A DNA stretch of 6,143 nt, taken from positions 1-6,143 of the forward strand of contig JAQICG010000330.1 in the NCBI GenBank assembly GCA_027858635.1, read 5' to 3'. Source of the stretch: Gammaproteobacteria bacterium (GTDB lineage Bacteria > Pseudomonadota > Gammaproteobacteria > SZUA-229). Positions 4,677 to 6,143 of this stretch are shown piece by piece; the stretch's first letter is position 1; the number at the start of each line of letters is the position of its first letter. Under the pieces are notes generated by a model. It saw only the letters and a list, made by a program, of their open reading frames with translations, did no database searches and was not told the origin of the DNA. Both the position numbers and the translations under genes were made by a program.

Positions 4677-6143
4677 CTATCGGGTCAAGCTGGCGAACAG
4701 GGTCGGCAGCTGCTCCGGCAGGCGGTCGACGTTATCGATCACGGTGTAGTTATTGGCGCCGAAAATACGCTTCACATAATCGTCGGCATGCGGGTCGAGC
4801 GTCAGGCAGTAGCTCAGCACGCCTTTTCCGTAGAGTTCTTCCACCGCCTTTTTGGCGTCATGGCGCAGATGCTGCGGATCGCGTTCATCAATATCCGCCG
4901 GCTCGCCATCGGTGACCAGCAGAATAAGCTTGCGTCTCTCCTGCTGCTTCAGCAGCTGCGGCACGGCATGGCGCAACGGCGCACCCATGAGCGTGGAAAG
5001 GCCAGCCTGGATGCCCGCCAGCCGTGATTTGGCTTCGTCATCAAAATGCTGATTGAAATCCTTGAAGCGATAATACTGCACATCGTGGCGGCCATCGGAG
5101 GCGAAGCCGTGCAGCGCGAAGGGGTCACCAATGCCATTGATGGCGGTGGCCACCAGCGTCGCCGCTTCCCGCGTTAACTGTAAAACGGTCTTGTCCGAAC
5201 CGGCCATGGCTTCGTTAGTAGACTCGGAGAGATCCATCAGCACCACCCCCGAAAGATCGCGACTCTTCACGACATTGCGCATGGTGATGCGGGTGTTGGG
5301 CTGCTCGCCCATGCGAATTGAAATCATGGCGTCTATTGCCGCATTGATGTCGATCTCGTCACCGTCCTCCATGTTGCGCACGCGCTGCACGCCTTCGGGC
5401 GTGAGCTGGTCGATAATCTGTTTGATACGATGCGCCACCGGTTTGTATTCATCAAGAATGCTGATGATGTCATCGATATCACCCCGGGGCTGACGACGTT
5501 CATAGACAGTGGCCCAGTCGGGGCGGTGCAGCTGAATCTGGTAATCCCATTCCTGATAATGGAAGGGGTCGGACACCGCCTCTTTGCCCCACATCTCATT
5601 GAAGCTTTTGGTGTTGTCGGTGAGGTCATCTTCGTAGGGACGCATTTCGGTGGCGCAGGTCCAGATTTCCTGGGCGTCATCACCGGCCAGCTCGCAATCG
5701 ACCTCATTGGCCATTTCGATTACGCTCACCGTCTTGCGCACCTGGCGCTGACTGGCAGGCACATATTCCAGTTCGACGTTCCAGTCGAATTCTTCAAATT
5801 CCCAGACATAGCGATTGTCATCGCGGTAAGGAATGCGGATGCGCTCCAGAATGCGCAGACTCGGCACCTCCTTGCGTACGGCAAAGACATTAAACAGCTC
5901 CATGCCCATGTGCCAGGAGAACTGGTTGTCATCCTGACGCTGTTCTATCTCGCCATGAAATTTCTCGACGAAGTCATTCAGCTCGGCGCTGTCAGATTTC
6001 ACCGAACTGTCCAGCAGCATCAGAGCAATATGTTCCAGTACCAGCATGGTGCCATGTTCGACATCGGCCTCTTTTTCAATCAGCAGCAGCGATCGCCAGA
6101 GTCTTTTCAGACCCGGGAAAGCCTTAATTGCCTTGTATTCAAC
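4677..6143 (-). CDS. cbbO: CbbO, RuBisCO activase subunit (partial, N-terminus outside window)
   Basis: CbbO is the VWA-domain adaptor that binds the CbbQ AAA+ hexamer and targets it to RuBisCO, allowing ATP-driven release of inhibitory sugar phosphates. The frame is open to the right edge, giving 488 visible residues; an internal ATG at 6047 is not the start. Full-length family members run to about 750-800 aa, so a large N-terminal part is missing. The C-terminal VWA domain is complete: the MIDAS motif DLSES (visible residues 304-308), the MIDAS Thr in STLMGAPLRHA (Thr384), and TDGEP (411-415), followed by a conserved FG-x-x-NYT and a LFASLTR terminus. The acidic, Trp-rich middle is typical of the linker. 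The related NorD has the same domain, but the aldolase downstream and close resemblance to CbbO motifs favour CbbO. cbbQ and cbbLS are expected upstream, beyond the window. Confidence 0.9.
   Translation of the reverse strand, partial: VEYKAIKAFPGLKRLWRSLLLIEKEADVEHGTMLVLEHIALMLLDSSVKSDSAELNDFVEKFHGEIEQRQDDNQFSWHMGMELFNVFAVRKEVPSLRILERIRIPYRDDNRYVWEFEEFDWNVELEYVPASQRQVRKTVSVIEMANEVDCELAGDDAQEIWTCATEMRPYEDDLTDNTKSFNEMWGKEAVSDPFHYQEWDYQIQLHRPDWATVYERRQPRGDIDDIISILDEYKPVAHRIKQIIDQLTPEGVQRVRNMEDGDEIDINAAIDAMISIRMGEQPNTRITMRNVVKSRDLSGVVLMDLSESTNEAMAGSDKTVLQLTREAATLVATAINGIGDPFALHGFASDGRHDVQYYRFKDFNQHFDDEAKSRLAGIQAGLSTLMGAPLRHAVPQLLKQQERRKLILLVTDGEPADIDERDPQHLRHDAKKAVEELYGKGVLSYCLTLDPHADDYVKRIFGANNYTVIDNVDRLPEQLPTLFASLTR

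Noticed and set aside
4293..5027. 244-codon + strand frame opposite orf123 and the cbbO VWA domain
   Set aside because: It spans the antisense of two coupled genes and contains no domain; it is explained by GC-rich codon use on the other strand.
4677..6143. NorD (nitric oxide reductase activation protein) instead of CbbO
   Set aside because: The two share the VWA domain, but no nor genes are visible, the aldolase lies downstream, and the motif details around DLSES, STLMGA and LFASLTR fit CbbO better. The distinction would be settled by cbbQ/cbbLS versus norQ/norCB beyond the right edge.
1..6143. CRISPR array or tRNA/rRNA gene
   Set aside because: No regularly spaced repeat series and no cloverleaf or rRNA-like segment was seen on either strand.

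Overview
The window looks like part of a bacterial chromosome from an autotrophic proteobacterium, most likely a gammaproteobacterial sulfur oxidiser or similar chemolithoautotroph. The evidence is a CbbO-type RuBisCO activase subunit running off the right edge and a class II aldolase downstream on the same strand, as in a Calvin-cycle (cbb) cluster. The exact taxon cannot be fixed from sequence alone.

Layout. 1-371: a possible C-terminal coding remnant on the + strand, a roughly 150-bp strongly palindromic MITE-like element, and a near-perfect bidirectional terminator. 372-1013 (minus): adk, adenylate kinase with a four-cysteine zinc-type LID. 1014-1181: the adk leader, containing a second copy of one end of the MITE-like element. 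1182-1790 (minus): a DUF4202 protein. 1791-1934: divergent intergenic region with a perfect -10 box enclosed by an inverted repeat. 1935-2888 (+): a lone CD-NTase-fold protein (the cGAS/DncV-like family of CBASS defence) whose three catalytic acidic positions read Thr, Glu and His; it is AT-richer than its neighbours. 2932-4218 (minus): class II ketose-bisphosphate aldolase fused to a C-terminal Dabb (ferredoxin-like alpha/beta-barrel) domain and lacking one expected zinc-ligand histidine. 4296-4667 (minus): unrecognised 123-aa protein, probably translationally coupled to cbbO. 4677-6143 (minus): C-terminal 488 codons of cbbO with an intact VWA/MIDAS domain.

How they fit. The right third reads cbbO - orf123 - aldolase and probably continues a cbbLSQO operon outside the window: CbbQO removes inhibitory sugar phosphates from RuBisCO, and the aldolase would serve Calvin-cycle carbon flow. 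adk and the DUF4202 gene are separate units. The CD-NTase-like gene is the accessory gene. It has no CBASS effector or ancillary gene beside it and its catalytic site is degenerate, so it is better seen as a pseudo-nucleotidyltransferase of unknown role than as a working defence system. The points most worth following are this protein, the aldolase-Dabb fusion with its His-to-Gln change, and the palindromic repeat family around adk.
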